A DNA stretch of 64,000 nucleotides, taken from an uncultured Phycicoccus sp. (GTDB lineage: Bacteria > Actinomycetota > Actinomycetes > Actinomycetales > Dermatophilaceae). Below, piece after piece: positions 1-9,666 of the stretch. The DNA lies in the NCBI RefSeq assembly GCF_947495705.1, contig NZ_CANLZR010000010.1:62001-126000 (forward strand), given 5' to 3'. Each line of letters begins with the position of its first letter. Within the stretch, counting starts at the first letter, position 1. The notes under the pieces are model-generated. The model was given only the letters and a program-made list of their open reading frames with translations. It made no database searches and had not been told where the DNA came from. Position numbers and translations under genes: made by a program.

Positions 1-508
1 TGCCCTGCTCGTCGCGGACCAGGTCGACACCGGCGACGTGGACCCGCACCCCGTTCGGCGGGCGGATCCCCATGACCGCGCGGTGGTAGTGGTTGGAGCT
101 GGCGATGAGGCGCCACGGCACGATGCCCTCGTGGACCGCCCGCGGGATCTCCCCCTCCCGCGAGTAGATGTCGTCGAGGAACGCCTCGAGGGCGGTCACC
201 CGCTGGGCGACCCCCGACTCGATGACCTGCCACTCGTGGGCCGAGATGACCCGGGGGACGGCGTCGAGCGGGAACGGGCGCTCCTCCCCCGCGTAGTCGA
301 AGGTCACGCCCTGGTCGAGGTAGGACCGGGCCAGGATGTCGGCGCGTTCCTTGAGCGTCGTCCCCGTCATCGAGCGCAGGGTGTGGAACACCGGCTTGTA
401 CGGGGTCCGCGGCTCACCCGGTGCGCCCAGCATCTCGTCCCAGGCGACGCCGAGCCGGTACCCCTCGAACAGGCTGCCCTGACCGTCGGTGCTCGTCGGC
501 TCGCTCAC
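1..508 (-). CDS. Circularly permuted ATP-grasp type 2 protein, N-terminal part (truncated by window edge)
   Basis: The first 169 residues of a protein that runs off the left edge are visible. The segments WDEMLGAPGEPR, QGVTFDYAGEERPFPLD, QRVTALEAFLDDIY and VHVAGVDLVRDE follow the order typical of the circularly permuted ATP-grasp family (old DUF404/DUF407). The family is predicted to form amide or peptide bonds and is often encoded beside an alpha-E domain protein and a transglutaminase-like protein; those neighbours would lie outside the window. The start is GTG at 508, with a TAGGTT hexamer nine bases upstream. The substrate is unknown. Confidence 0.85.
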   Translation of the reverse strand, partial: MSEPTSTDGQGSLFEGYRLGVAWDEMLGAPGEPRTPYKPVFHTLRSMTGTTLKERADILARSYLDQGVTFDYAGEERPFPLDAVPRVISAHEWQVIESGVAQRVTALEAFLDDIYSREGEIPRAVHEGIVPWRLIASSNHYHRAVMGIRPPNGVRVHVAGVDLVRDEQG

Positions 509-639
509 CCTGAAGAACCTATGTCGAAAGGATGACCGTGTCATCACCGCCCGATCTCGGGCGTGTTTCAGGGGAACCCCCGATCCGGCTGCGACAGAGG
601 CCGTGACAGGCTGAGGCGTACCGAGATCGCGGAGGTTCG

Positions 640-1050
640 ATGCGCACGCTGCTCAACATCATCTGGTTCGTCTTCGGCGGGCTGTGGCTCGCCCTGGGCT
701 ACGCCCTGGCCGGAGTGCTGTTCTGCATCCTCATCGTCACCATCCCCCTCGGGGTCGCGTCGTTCCGGATGGCCAGCTACGCGCTGTGGCCCTTCGGCCG
801 GGCCGTCGTCGAGAAGCCGGGGGCCGGCGCCGGGTCCGCGGTGCTCAACGTCGTCTGGATCGTGCTGGCGGGGTGGTGGCTGGCCCTCGGGCACCTCACG
901 ACGGCGGCCGCGCAGGCCGTGACGATCATCGGGATCCCGCTGGCCATCGCGAACCTCAAGATGCTGCCGATCTCGCTCGTGCCCTACGGCAAGGAGATCG
1001 TGCCGAGCGACTCGCTGCCGCCGGGCCGGCGCCCACTGCACTCCTTGTGA
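640..1050 (+). CDS. yccF: YccF domain inner membrane protein
   Basis: A 136-residue membrane protein built from two similar YccF halves. Residues about 4-52 contain LLNIIWFVFGGLWLALGY and residues about 68-122 contain VLNVVWIVLAGWWLALGH; each half ends in a proline-glycine loop (TIPLGVASF, IIGIPLAIA). This duplication is the family signature, and the biochemical role is not established. A GGAGG Shine-Dalgarno at 631-635 with 4-nt spacing fixes the ATG start. The gene converges with recX, with 13 bases between stops. Confidence 0.88.
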   Translation: MRTLLNIIWFVFGGLWLALGYALAGVLFCILIVTIPLGVASFRMASYALWPFGRAVVEKPGAGAGSAVLNVVWIVLAGWWLALGHLTTAAAQAVTIIGIPLAIANLKMLPISLVPYGKEIVPSDSLPPGRRPLHSL

Positions 1051-1063
1051 CACCGCGAGCGGG

Positions 1064-1645
1064 TCAGTCGCGGAGGTGCTCGGGCGCCTCCCGGACGGCC
1101 TCGCGCACGACCCGCATCGCCACCTCGGCGTCGTAGCCCTTGCGCGCGAGCAGGCCGGCGAGCCGCCGGGTCTGCACGTGCGGCTCGAGGCCGTGCATGG
1201 AGCGCATCTTCTTGGCGACGAGCTCGCGGGCGCGGTCCTCCTCGGCGTGCGGGTCGACCTCGGCCAGCGCCGCGTCCGCGGTGTCGTCGTCGACGCCCTT
1301 CCTGCGCAGCTCCTGGCGCAGCGCCCGCCGGGCCAGCCCGCGCCCGGACTGCTGGGACCGCACGAGCATCCCGGCATAGGCCTCGTCGTCGACGAGCCCG
1401 ACCTCCTCCATCCGGTCCAGGACGTCCGCGGCGACGTCGTCGGGGCAGTTCTTGCGGCGGAGCGCCTGCTCGAGCTGGGACCGGCTGCGGGGCGCGGCCG
1501 TCAGCTGCCGGAGCACGATCTGGCGGGCCCAGTCGTGCGGGTCGGGCTCGGCACCCCGGGAGCGCGGGTCGGCGTCGGGGTCCGGCGGGACGGCCGGCCC
1601 CGCCGCCCACTCGGGCGGCGGAGCCGTGCCGTCACTGAACGCCAT
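1064..1645 (-). CDS. recX: Regulatory protein RecX
   Basis: A 193-residue RecX, the modulator that binds RecA filaments and limits their activity. The three-helix repeats are visible in ARQIVLRQLTAAPRSRSQLE, RMEEVGLVDDEAYA and ARRALRQELRRKGVDDDTAD. It lies 10 bases downstream of the recA stop on the same strand, the usual recA-recX arrangement, and is probably co-transcribed. The ATG at 1645 was chosen because the reading frame upstream of it only mirrors recA. Confidence 0.93.
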   Translation of the reverse strand: MAFSDGTAPPPEWAAGPAVPPDPDADPRSRGAEPDPHDWARQIVLRQLTAAPRSRSQLEQALRRKNCPDDVAADVLDRMEEVGLVDDEAYAGMLVRSQQSGRGLARRALRQELRRKGVDDDTADAALAEVDPHAEEDRARELVAKKMRSMHGLEPHVQTRRLAGLLARKGYDAEVAMRVVREAVREAPEHLRD

Positions 1646-1655
1646 CGGCGCCGGG

Positions 1656-2759
<1,104 letters not shown>

Positions 2760-2934
2760 GTCACACCTGTTCCTTCGTCGTGTCATCGGTCGCGTCCACC
2801 GGCGACCACCCCCGCAGTCGGTCCTGTCGCGAGGTCTGGTCAGACGCTAGGTGGAGGCACCGACAGCCGTCCCGGGCCGCCGTGGAGCCTGTGGACGGAT
2901 GCCGCCGGAGCCACCACCTGTGGACGAGCGTAGA

Positions 2935-2948
2935 CGAACACGTGTTCG
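2935..2948 (-). promoter_or_regulatory. LexA-binding SOS box upstream of recA
   Basis: CGAACACGTGTTCG is a perfect 14-bp palindrome matching the actinobacterial SOS consensus (GAAC, four bases, GTTC, with flanking C and G). It lies 176 bases upstream of the recA start, so the recA mRNA probably has a long leader. It also lies about 100 bases before the chosen start of the divergent sulP gene. Confidence 0.85.
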
Positions 2949-3046
2949 AGATCCGGGAAGCCGTGACGACACGCCGACGGGTGTGGTCGAATCCGACGGT
3001 GACCACGACACCGGGGCGGCATCGTCCGCTCTCGAAGCGGGGCCCG

Positions 3047-4738
3047 GTGACGCTCGCCACCTTGCTGCCCGGTCTGGTGGTCCTGCGCCACTACCGGCGC
3101 AGCTGGCTGCGGGGTGACCTCATCGCCGGGGTCACGGTGGCCGCCTACCTCGTCCCCCAGGTCATGGCCTACGCCCAGATCGCGGGGCTCCCCCCGGCGG
3201 CGGGGCTCGTCGCCATCGTCGGGCCGACCCTCGCCTACGCCGTGCTCGGTACCTCCCGGCAGCTCTCCGTGGGGCCGGAGTCGACGACGGCGCTCATGAC
3301 GGCCACGGCCCTCGCGGCGATCGGGGTGTCCGCCGCCTCCGACCGGGCGGCGTTCGCAGCGGCCCTCGCCGTCGTCTGCGGCGTCCTGTGCCTCGTCGGC
3401 TGGCTCGTCGGCCTGGGCTTCCTCGCCGACCTCCTCTCGCGCCCGGTCCTCATCGGGTACATGGCCGGGGTGGCGGTGCTCATGGTCGTGAGCCAGATCG
3501 ACGCCCTCACCGGGATCCCCGTCGACGGCGACTCCCTCCCGGCCCAGGTGTGGAGCGCCGTGCGCAGCGCCGACGAGGCCCACTGGCCCACCGTGGCGCT
3601 GACCGCCGGCCTGCTCGTCCTGCTCTTCGGGCTGGCCCGGGTCGCCCCGCGGGTGCCGGGCCCCCTGGTCGCCGTCCTCGCCGGTGCCGGCCTCGTCGCC
3701 GCCCTCCGGCTCACCGACCTCGGCATCGTGACGGTGGGCCCGTTGCCGGCCGTCGTCCCCGACCTCACCCTCCCCCGGCTCGACCTGCGCGAGATCGTGC
3801 CGATGCTCGGGCCGGCCCTCGGCATCGCCGTCGTCGCCTACTCCGACAACGTGCTCACGGCGCGAGCCTTCGCGGCCCGCCGGCACGAGCGGATCGACAC
3901 CAACCAGGAGTTCCTCGCCCTCGGCGGCGCCAACCTCCTCGGTGGCCTCCTCAGCGGCTTCCCCAGCAGCAGCAGCGGCAGCCGGACCGCCATCGGGGCC
4001 GCCGCCGGCGCCCGGACCCAGCTGCACTCCCTCGCCACCCTCGCCACCGTCGCCGTCGCCGTGCTCGCGCTGGCCCCGGTCATCGCCGCCTTCCCCAAGG
4101 CCGCCCTCGGCGCGCTCGTCGTCTTCGCGGCGAGCCGCCTCATCGACGTCGTCGGCATCCGGGCTGTCGCCCGCTACCGGCGCAGCGAGCTCGTGCTCCT
4201 CGTCGCGACGACGCTCGGGGTCTTCGTCCTCGGGGTGCTCGACGGCATCCTCGTGGCCGTCGCCCTCTCGCTCGGGGACCTGCTGCGCCGGGTCGCCCGC
4301 CCCCACGACGCGACCCTCGGGTTCGTCCCGGGGCTCGCGGGGATGCACGACGTCGACGACTACCCCGGGGCCCAGCAGGTGCCCGGACTCGTCGTGTTCC
4401 GCTACGACTCCCCCCTCTTCTTCGCCAACGCCGAGGACTTCCGGCACCGCGCCATGCTCGCGGTCGACGAGGCGCCGAGCCCCGTCGAGTGGTTCGTCGT
4501 CAACGCCGAGGCCAACGTCGAGGTCGACCTCACGAGCATGGAGGCCCTCGACCGGCTGCGCGCCGACCTCGAGGCCCGCGGCATCGTGCTCGGCCTCGCC
4601 CGGGTCAAGCAGGACCTGCTGCACGAGCTGGCCGCGAGCGGGGTCCTCGACCGGGTGGGGCGCGCGATGGTCTTCCCGACCCTCCCGACCGCGGTGGCCG
4701 CGTTCCGCGCCCGACCGGGCGGCGGCGACGAGCCGTGA
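3047..4738 (+). CDS. SulP family anion transporter with C-terminal STAS domain
   Basis: A member of the SulP/SLC26 family of sulfate, bicarbonate or dicarboxylate transporters. The opening SWLRGDLIAGVTVAAYLVPQ, followed by MAYAQIAGLPPAAGL and GTSRQLSVGPES, is diagnostic. Ten or more hydrophobic helices follow, then a cytoplasmic STAS domain beginning near VFRYDSPLFFANAEDFR. With the GTG at 3047 the protein has 563 residues. Upstream in-frame GTGs at 2999 and 2963 are possible, but they would place the start within about 15-50 bases of the SOS box and add a non-conserved leader. The substrate cannot be read from sequence. No sulfate or bicarbonate genes are adjacent. Confidence 0.92.
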   Translation: MTLATLLPGLVVLRHYRRSWLRGDLIAGVTVAAYLVPQVMAYAQIAGLPPAAGLVAIVGPTLAYAVLGTSRQLSVGPESTTALMTATALAAIGVSAASDRAAFAAALAVVCGVLCLVGWLVGLGFLADLLSRPVLIGYMAGVAVLMVVSQIDALTGIPVDGDSLPAQVWSAVRSADEAHWPTVALTAGLLVLLFGLARVAPRVPGPLVAVLAGAGLVAALRLTDLGIVTVGPLPAVVPDLTLPRLDLREIVPMLGPALGIAVVAYSDNVLTARAFAARRHERIDTNQEFLALGGANLLGGLLSGFPSSSSGSRTAIGAAAGARTQLHSLATLATVAVAVLALAPVIAAFPKAALGALVVFAASRLIDVVGIRAVARYRRSELVLLVATTLGVFVLGVLDGILVAVALSLGDLLRRVARPHDATLGFVPGLAGMHDVDDYPGAQQVPGLVVFRYDSPLFFANAEDFRHRAMLAVDEAPSPVEWFVVNAEANVEVDLTSMEALDRLRADLEARGIVLGLARVKQDLLHELAASGVLDRVGRAMVFPTLPTAVAAFRARPGGGDEP

Positions 4739-4772
4739 CCTCGTGACGGCCCCCTCCGAGGCCGTCACGAGG
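4739..4772. terminator. Bidirectional hairpin between sulP and mmuM
   Basis: CCTCGTGACGGCC (4739-4751) and GGCCGTCACGAGG (4760-4772) form a perfect 13-bp stem with an 8-nt loop, exactly between two convergent genes and overlapping the mmuM stop codon. There is no T-tract, as is usual for actinobacterial terminators. Confidence 0.75.
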
Positions 4773-5712
4773 GAGGGCTGCTCACCCCCCACATCGCCGC
4801 GACGTGCCGGACGTCGGTGCCGCAGCAGCCGCCGACGATCCGCAGCTCCGGGAGCCGCTGGCTGAGGAGCGCCTGCTCGGTCGCGAGCCGGGCGGGGTCG
4901 CCCTCGTCGAGGACCTCGGCGGCCTCGAGCTCGGCGTGGCTCATCGTCGAGGCGTTGACCCGGGTCCCCCGGATGCGGTGCGACCACGGCCCCCCGTCGA
5001 GACCCCGGATGACGTGGGTCGGGTGGGCGCAGTTGACGAGGTAGTAGTCCGGCGGGGCGGCGGCGTCGACGTCTGCGACGGCGCCGGCCAGGCTCGTGCC
5101 GTCGGGGAGCCGCCCGTCGGTCTCGACGGTGAACGAGACCGCCACCGGGACGCCCGCCTCCCGCGCGGCGAGCACGACGCCGGTCGCCTCGGCCGCGGTC
5201 GTCAGGGTCAGCGCGGTCACGACGTCGGCGCCCGCGTCGGCCAGAGCCCGGATCTGCGTGGCGTGGTAGTCCCGGGCCTCCTCGGGGTCCGGATCCGTGG
5301 GCGCGACGTAGCCGTCCTCGCGCGGGCCGACCATGCCGGAGACGAAGACGGTCGGCACGTCGTCGGCGTAGCGGTGCCGCAGGTCGCGGAGCATGCCGAC
5401 CGCGTCCGCGTTGACCCGCCGGGTCGCGTCGAGGTCGTAGCCGAGCCGGGCCGACCAGTCCGGGTTGGCCCGCCAGGTGGGGGTCTCGAGCATGAGGCCG
5501 GCGCCGGCCGCCCTCGCGACCCGGACGTACCCGTCGTAGTAGGTCGTCAGGAGCTCCCGCCCGCGGTGCTCCTCCACCAGGGGGAACGCGGCGAACTCGG
5601 GCAGGTCGGCGCCGTGGTGGAAGACGAGGTCGGTCTCGAGCCCGCCATCGGTGACGAGACCCGGGAGCGAGGTGTCCCCCAGCGCCCGCAGGATCGGGGA
5701 CGCGATGGTCAT
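4765..5712 (-). CDS. mmuM: Homocysteine S-methyltransferase
   Basis: A 315-residue homocysteine S-methyltransferase family protein, which transfers methyl from S-methylmethionine or S-adenosylmethionine to homocysteine to give methionine. Seen directly: the opening TDGGLETDL, the zinc-ligand motif NCAHP, and the C-terminal zinc motif GGCCGTD. The length fits MmuM rather than the much longer MetH. It stands alone, converging with sulP, and no S-methylmethionine permease is adjacent, so the methyl donor is inferred only from the family. Confidence 0.88.
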   Translation of the reverse strand: MTIASPILRALGDTSLPGLVTDGGLETDLVFHHGADLPEFAAFPLVEEHRGRELLTTYYDGYVRVARAAGAGLMLETPTWRANPDWSARLGYDLDATRRVNADAVGMLRDLRHRYADDVPTVFVSGMVGPREDGYVAPTDPDPEEARDYHATQIRALADAGADVVTALTLTTAAEATGVVLAAREAGVPVAVSFTVETDGRLPDGTSLAGAVADVDAAAPPDYYLVNCAHPTHVIRGLDGGPWSHRIRGTRVNASTMSHAELEAAEVLDEGDPARLATEQALLSQRLPELRIVGGCCGTDVRHVAAMWGVSSPPS

Positions 5713-5775
5713 GGGCGCCAGTGTTCTCGCCGGCCGCCGCGCCGTCGATGGCCCGGTCGGGCCACCGGCCGGGGC

Positions 5776-6600
5776 TCAGGTCAGCAGGAGGCGGGCGATG
5801 CGTCGCGAGGCCCCGAGGACCCCGATGGCGCCGAGGCCCGCCAGGTACGCCACGTGCCAGAGCAGGCCCCACCCCACCTCGCCGAGCATGAGGCCGCGTT
5901 CGAGCGCGACCCCGTGGTAGAGCGGCGTGGCGCGGACCAGCCACTGGAGCGCGTCGGGGTAGGTCGAGAGCGGGAAGAAGGTGGCCGAGAAGAGGAACAT
6001 CGGCTGGATCGCGAGGGTGACGTAGTCGAAGTCCTGCCACGAGCGCATGAACGTCGTCGTGAACATCCCGACCGCACCGAACGCGAGCCCCACGAGCACC
6101 GCGGCCGGGACGGCCAGCAGCGCCCACCACGACTCGACGAGCCCCGCGAGGAGCGCGACGACGAGGAACATCGCCGAGTACAGGCCGCCGCGCAGCAGCG
6201 ACCAGGTGATCTCGCCGACGGCGATGTCGCGCGGCCCGATGGGCGTCGCGAGCATGGCGTCGTACAGGTGCTGGTAGCGGAGCTTGAAGAACACGTTGAA
6301 GGTGGCGTCGAAGATCGCGCCGTTCATCGCGGACGCGGCCAGGAGGGCCGGCGCGACGAAGGCGGCGTACGAGACGACCGAGCCGCCGTCGGTGGTGACC
6401 CGGCCGACGAGCGCCCCCAGCCCGACCCCGAGCGAGAAGAGATAGAAGACCGGCTCGACGAAGCCGCTGAGCAGCAGCACCCAGGCCCGACGGAACGCCG
6501 TGGCGTTGCGGGCGACGACGAAGCGCGCCCGGCCGGCCCCGGCGGGGAACGGCAGGAGGAGCCCGCGACGGAGGGGCGTGCCGGTGCCCGCGGCCGTCAT
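5776..6600 (-). CDS. ABC-2 type transporter permease (second permease)
   Basis: A 274-residue integral membrane protein with about six helices and ABC-2 permease landmarks (FVEPVFYLFSLGVGLG, FNVFFKLRYQHLYDAML, MFLFSATFFPLSTYPDALQW, TPLYHGVALER). The family exports drugs or polysaccharides with a separate ATPase. Its ATG overlaps the stop of the preceding permease (ATGA), so the three genes form one operon: ATPase, permease 1, permease 2. The two permeases are homologous and could form a heterodimer. The substrate is unknown. Confidence 0.9.
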   Translation of the reverse strand: MTAAGTGTPLRRGLLLPFPAGAGRARFVVARNATAFRRAWVLLLSGFVEPVFYLFSLGVGLGALVGRVTTDGGSVVSYAAFVAPALLAASAMNGAIFDATFNVFFKLRYQHLYDAMLATPIGPRDIAVGEITWSLLRGGLYSAMFLVVALLAGLVESWWALLAVPAAVLVGLAFGAVGMFTTTFMRSWQDFDYVTLAIQPMFLFSATFFPLSTYPDALQWLVRATPLYHGVALERGLMLGEVGWGLLWHVAYLAGLGAIGVLGASRRIARLLLT

Positions 6601-7451
6601 GACAGCAGCCTGCGGGTGAAGGCGCGGTGTGCCAGGACCCAGCCGAGCGCGATGACGGCGACGAGCACGCCGAGGTGGACCAGGCCCATCCAGCCCGGCC
6701 ACTGCCCCACCGCTGCGTGCCGGGTGAGCACCACGCCGTGCCACAGCGGCGTCACCCAGGCGAGGGGCCGGATCCACAGGGGCAGCTGCTCGAGCGGGAA
6801 GAACGTGCCCGAGAACAGCAGGACCGGGGTGAGGACGAAGCGGTAGAGGATGCCGAAGACGTTGTCGGTCCGGATCGACGCGCTGATCGCGAACGTCGGC
6901 ACGGCGAAGGCGAGGCCGGTGAGCAGCCCGACCGGGACGGCGAGGAGCACCCACCAGGACGCGAAGGAACCGAAGACCGCGGCGATCGCGAGGAAGATCG
7001 TGGTCGCGACGACGAGGTTGGCCCCGAGGACGGTGAGGTGCCCGAGCAGGACCTCGGTGACCCCGAGCGGGGTCGACAGGGTGGCGGAGTACATCCGGTT
7101 CCACTTGATGTAGCCGAGGACGGGGTACGTGGCGTCGCCGAAGCCGAGCAGGGCCGCCTGGTAGGCGACGATGCCGGGCACGACGAACTGCAGGTAGGGC
7201 TGCCCGCCGACCCCGCCGGCGCTGGAGTCGACGAGGGACCCGAGCCCGAGGCCCATCGCCGCGAGGAAGAACAGCGGGGAGAGGAAGCGGCTGATGATCG
7301 AGCCCCGCCACGTGCGGCGGTAGACGCGCAGGTGGTGCTCCATCGCCGCCAGGACCCGCTCGCCGCGCGCCATCGGGGGTCGGGGGCCCGCGAGCAGGCG
7401 CCCGGTGGCCCGGTCGGCGGCCGGCACGGTGACGCCGGGAGCGGCGCCCAT
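6597..7451 (-). CDS. ABC-2 type transporter permease (first permease)
   Basis: A 284-residue permease paralogous to the next gene downstream; it shares the pattern LRVYRRTWRGSIISRFLSPL, then LYRFVLTPVLLFSGTFFPLE, then TPLWHGVVLTRH. About six membrane helices follow a short cytoplasmic N-terminus of about 40 residues. Its start codon shares one base with the stop of the ATPase gene (TGATG), and its own stop overlaps the next start, indicating tight translational coupling. The resemblance is to the NodJ/DrrB class of exporters. The exported substrate is not recognisable. Confidence 0.9.
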   Translation of the reverse strand: MGAAPGVTVPAADRATGRLLAGPRPPMARGERVLAAMEHHLRVYRRTWRGSIISRFLSPLFFLAAMGLGLGSLVDSSAGGVGGQPYLQFVVPGIVAYQAALLGFGDATYPVLGYIKWNRMYSATLSTPLGVTEVLLGHLTVLGANLVVATTIFLAIAAVFGSFASWWVLLAVPVGLLTGLAFAVPTFAISASIRTDNVFGILYRFVLTPVLLFSGTFFPLEQLPLWIRPLAWVTPLWHGVVLTRHAAVGQWPGWMGLVHLGVLVAVIALGWVLAHRAFTRRLLS

Positions 7452-8380
7452 CAGTCGATGAGGCTGCGGCCGGTGAGGTGGAGGAAGACGTCCTCCAGCG
7501 TCGACCGGCGCACGAGGGCCGACAGCGGGCGCACGCCGCTCTCGTGCAGCCGCGCGAGGGTCTCGTCGCCGTCCGCGGTGTAGACGAGCAACCGGTCGGG
7601 CAGCTGCTCGACGCGGTCGGCGACGGACCGGACGGCGTCGACCGGGTGGTCCCGGTCGTCGACCTCGAAGCGCAGCTCGACGACCTCGCGGGTCGAGTAG
7701 GCGTCGATGAGCTCGCGGGGGCTGCCCTCGGCGACGATCCGGCCGTGGTCCATGACGACGAGCCGGTCGCACAGCTGCTCGGCCTCGTCCATGTAGTGCG
7801 TCGTGATGATGAGGGTGACGCCCTGGCGCTTGAGCCGGTAGAGCCGGTCCCACAGCACGTGCCGGGCCTGCGGGTCCAGGCCGGTGGTCGGCTCGTCGAG
7901 GAGCAGGACCTCCGGGTTGTTGATGAGCGCCCGGGCGATGGTGAGCCGGCGCTTCATGCCGCCCGAGAGCGGCTCGACGCGGTCGCGGCGCCGCTCGGTG
8001 AGCTGGGCGAACTCGAGCAGCTCGTCGGCGCGCGCCCGCACCTCGCGGCGGGACAGCCCGAAGAAGCGGCCGTAGACCCAGAGGTTCTCCTCGACCGACA
8101 GGTCCTCGTCGAGCATGTCCTGCTGCGGGCAGACCCCGAGCCGGGCGCGGATCGCGGGCCCGTCGGTGGCGGGGTCGAGGCCGAGGATGCTCAGCTCGCC
8201 CCCGCTGACCGGCGAGACGCAGCCGACCATCCGCATCGTCGAGCTCTTGCCCGCCCCGTTCGGGCCGAGGAAGCCGAAGGCCTCACCCCGGCGCACCTCG
8301 ACGTCGATGCCGTCGACGGCGATGAAGTCGCCGAAGGTCTTGGTCAGCCCCCGTGCCCGGAGCAGTACCTCGTCGGTCAC
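7451..8380 (-). CDS. ABC transporter ATP-binding protein (DrrA/NodI class)
   Basis: A 309-residue ABC ATPase. Walker A GPNGAGKSST (residues about 39-48), signature LSGGMKRRLTIARAL, Walker B LLLDEPTTGLDP and switch histidine TTHYMDEAEQ are all intact. A C-terminal accessory domain of about 90 residues ends in LEDVFLHLTGRSL, typical of the daunorubicin-resistance/NodI class. It energises the two permeases encoded just downstream. The start is GTG at 8380; there is no Shine-Dalgarno, but a TAGCGT -10 element lies 8 nt upstream, so the mRNA is probably leaderless or nearly so. Confidence 0.94.
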   Translation of the reverse strand: MTDEVLLRARGLTKTFGDFIAVDGIDVEVRRGEAFGFLGPNGAGKSSTMRMVGCVSPVSGGELSILGLDPATDGPAIRARLGVCPQQDMLDEDLSVEENLWVYGRFFGLSRREVRARADELLEFAQLTERRRDRVEPLSGGMKRRLTIARALINNPEVLLLDEPTTGLDPQARHVLWDRLYRLKRQGVTLIITTHYMDEAEQLCDRLVVMDHGRIVAEGSPRELIDAYSTREVVELRFEVDDRDHPVDAVRSVADRVEQLPDRLLVYTADGDETLARLHESGVRPLSALVRRSTLEDVFLHLTGRSLID

Positions 8381-8388
8381 GAGGAGCG

Positions 8389-8394
8389 ACGCTA
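8389..8394 (-). promoter_or_regulatory. -10 element (TAGCGT) for the ABC exporter operon
   Basis: A TANNNT hexamer ends 8 nt before the GTG start of the ATPase gene, which has no Shine-Dalgarno. Confidence 0.55.
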
Positions 8395-8410
8395 GACCAT
8401 GCCGCCGGGC

Positions 8411-8635
8411 CTAGGGGTTCCTGGGGCGGCGGTCGACCCCGAGTCGGCGCTCCTCGGGGACGTCGAGGTCCTCGCAGATCGCCCGCCACACCTCGCGCGG
8501 CGTCACGCCCTCGTCGAGAGCCTGCACGGCGGTGCGGTCGCCGAGGCGGGTCAGCACGTGGGAGCGGGCGAGCGAGGTGGCGTAGGTGTCGCCGAACTCG
8601 TCGCCCAGGAGCTCCCACAACTTGGAATGCCGCAT
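8411..8635 (-). CDS. DUF3046 family protein
   Basis: A 74-residue cytoplasmic protein, start MRHSKLWELLGDEFG, with the family core HVLTRLGDRTAVQALDEG and PREVWRAICEDLDVP. DUF3046 is a small actinobacterial family found next to recA; its function is unknown. Here an ABC exporter operon and a methyltransferase separate it from recA. No Shine-Dalgarno precedes the ATG, but a TAGGAT hexamer lies 7 nt upstream, which suggests a leaderless mRNA. Confidence 0.88.
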   Translation of the reverse strand: MRHSKLWELLGDEFGDTYATSLARSHVLTRLGDRTAVQALDEGVTPREVWRAICEDLDVPEERRLGVDRRPRNP

Positions 8636-8642
8636 TGGAGGG

Positions 8643-8648
8643 ATCCTA
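8643..8648 (-). promoter_or_regulatory. -10 element (TAGGAT) for the DUF3046 gene
   Basis: The hexamer ends 7 nt before the ATG at 8635. It faces the aguB promoter in a 60-bp divergent gap. Confidence 0.6.
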
Positions 8649-8682
8649 GACGGCTTCCCGACCCCGCGACCTGGGCGGACGG

Positions 8683-8688
8683 CATACT
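8683..8688 (+). promoter_or_regulatory. -10 element (CATACT) for aguB-aguA
   Basis: The hexamer ends 7 nt before the aguB ATG. No Shine-Dalgarno is present, so the transcript may be leaderless. Confidence 0.5.
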
Positions 8689-8695
8689 GACCGCC

Positions 8696-9664
8696 ATGCG
8701 CCTCATCACCGCCGACGGGGTCCCCGGGTCACCCGCCCGCGTCCACGAGCCCGCTGCCGCCCCGGTCCGGGTGGGCCTGGTCCAGCACGCCTGGGACGAG
8801 GACGCCGACCGGCTGCGCTCCACGCTGCTCGACGGGGTCGCCACCGCCGCGGGCGCCGGGGCGCGCCTCGTGTTCCTCCCCGAGCTCACCCTGTCGCGCT
8901 ACCCCGCCGACACCCTCCCCGACGGCCGCGCCGACGCGAGCGCGGAGTCGCTCGAGGACGGGCCGACGGTCCGGTTCGCGCGCGAGGCCGCCGCCACCAC
9001 GGGCGCGTACGTGCACGCGAGCCTCTACGAGCGGTCGGCCGGCCCCGGCGGCGCCGACGACGGGTTGGGCTACAACACCGCGGTGCTCGTCGCTCCCGAC
9101 GGCACGCTGGTGGGCCGCACCCGCAAGACCCACATCCCGGTCACCGCCGGGTACTACGAGGACCGGTACTTCCGCCCGGGCCCGGCCGACGAGGCGTTCC
9201 CCGTGTACGAGCTGACCGACCCCCCGGTGCGGGTCGGGCTGCCGACGTGCTGGGACGAGTGGTTCCCCGAGGTCGCCCGGGCCTACAGCATCGGCGGCGC
9301 CCAGGTGCTGGCCTACCCCACCGCGATCGGCTCCGAGCCCGACCACCCCGACTTCGACACCCGGCCGCTGTGGGAGCACACCATCGTCGGGCACGCCATC
9401 GCCAGCGGCCTCTTCGTCGTCGTCCCGAACCGGTACGGCACCGAGGGCCTCATCACGTTCTACGGGTCGTCGTTCATCGCGGACCCGTACGGCCGGGTCC
9501 TGGTGCGGGCGCCGCGCGACGAGGCAGCCGTCCTCGTCGCCGACCTCGACCTCGCCCAGCGCGCGGACTGGCTCGGGCTCTTCCCGTTCCTCGCCACCCG
9601 GCGACCGGACGCGTACGCGGCGCTGGCGGCTCCGATCCGCCCCGAGCACCGGCGGACGGTGTAG
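8696..9664 (+). CDS. aguB: N-carbamoylputrescine amidase (nitrilase superfamily)
   Basis: A 322-residue carbon-nitrogen hydrolase. The Glu-Lys-Cys triad is visible in FLPELTLSRYP, GRTRKTHIP and LPTCWDEWFPE. The segments PVTAGYYEDRYFRPG and PTAIGSEPDHPDFDT match N-carbamoylputrescine amidases, which release putrescine, CO2 and ammonia. The next gene encodes agmatine deiminase, the preceding step, so the pair converts agmatine to putrescine. The start at 8696 follows a short promoter gap; the frame upstream of it is only a shadow of the DUF3046 region. aguA begins three bases after the stop. Confidence 0.93.
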   Translation: MRLITADGVPGSPARVHEPAAAPVRVGLVQHAWDEDADRLRSTLLDGVATAAGAGARLVFLPELTLSRYPADTLPDGRADASAESLEDGPTVRFAREAAATTGAYVHASLYERSAGPGGADDGLGYNTAVLVAPDGTLVGRTRKTHIPVTAGYYEDRYFRPGPADEAFPVYELTDPPVRVGLPTCWDEWFPEVARAYSIGGAQVLAYPTAIGSEPDHPDFDTRPLWEHTIVGHAIASGLFVVVPNRYGTEGLITFYGSSFIADPYGRVLVRAPRDEAAVLVADLDLAQRADWLGLFPFLATRRPDAYAALAAPIRPEHRRTV

Positions 9665-9666
9665 CC

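Noticed and set aside
38-535. Plus-strand 165-codon ORF at the left edge
   Set aside because: The minus strand encodes a clear ATP-grasp family protein across the same bases.
2840-6130. A long minus-strand open frame covering sulP and mmuM
   Set aside because: It crosses two well-supported genes in other frames and has low-complexity translation without family motifs.
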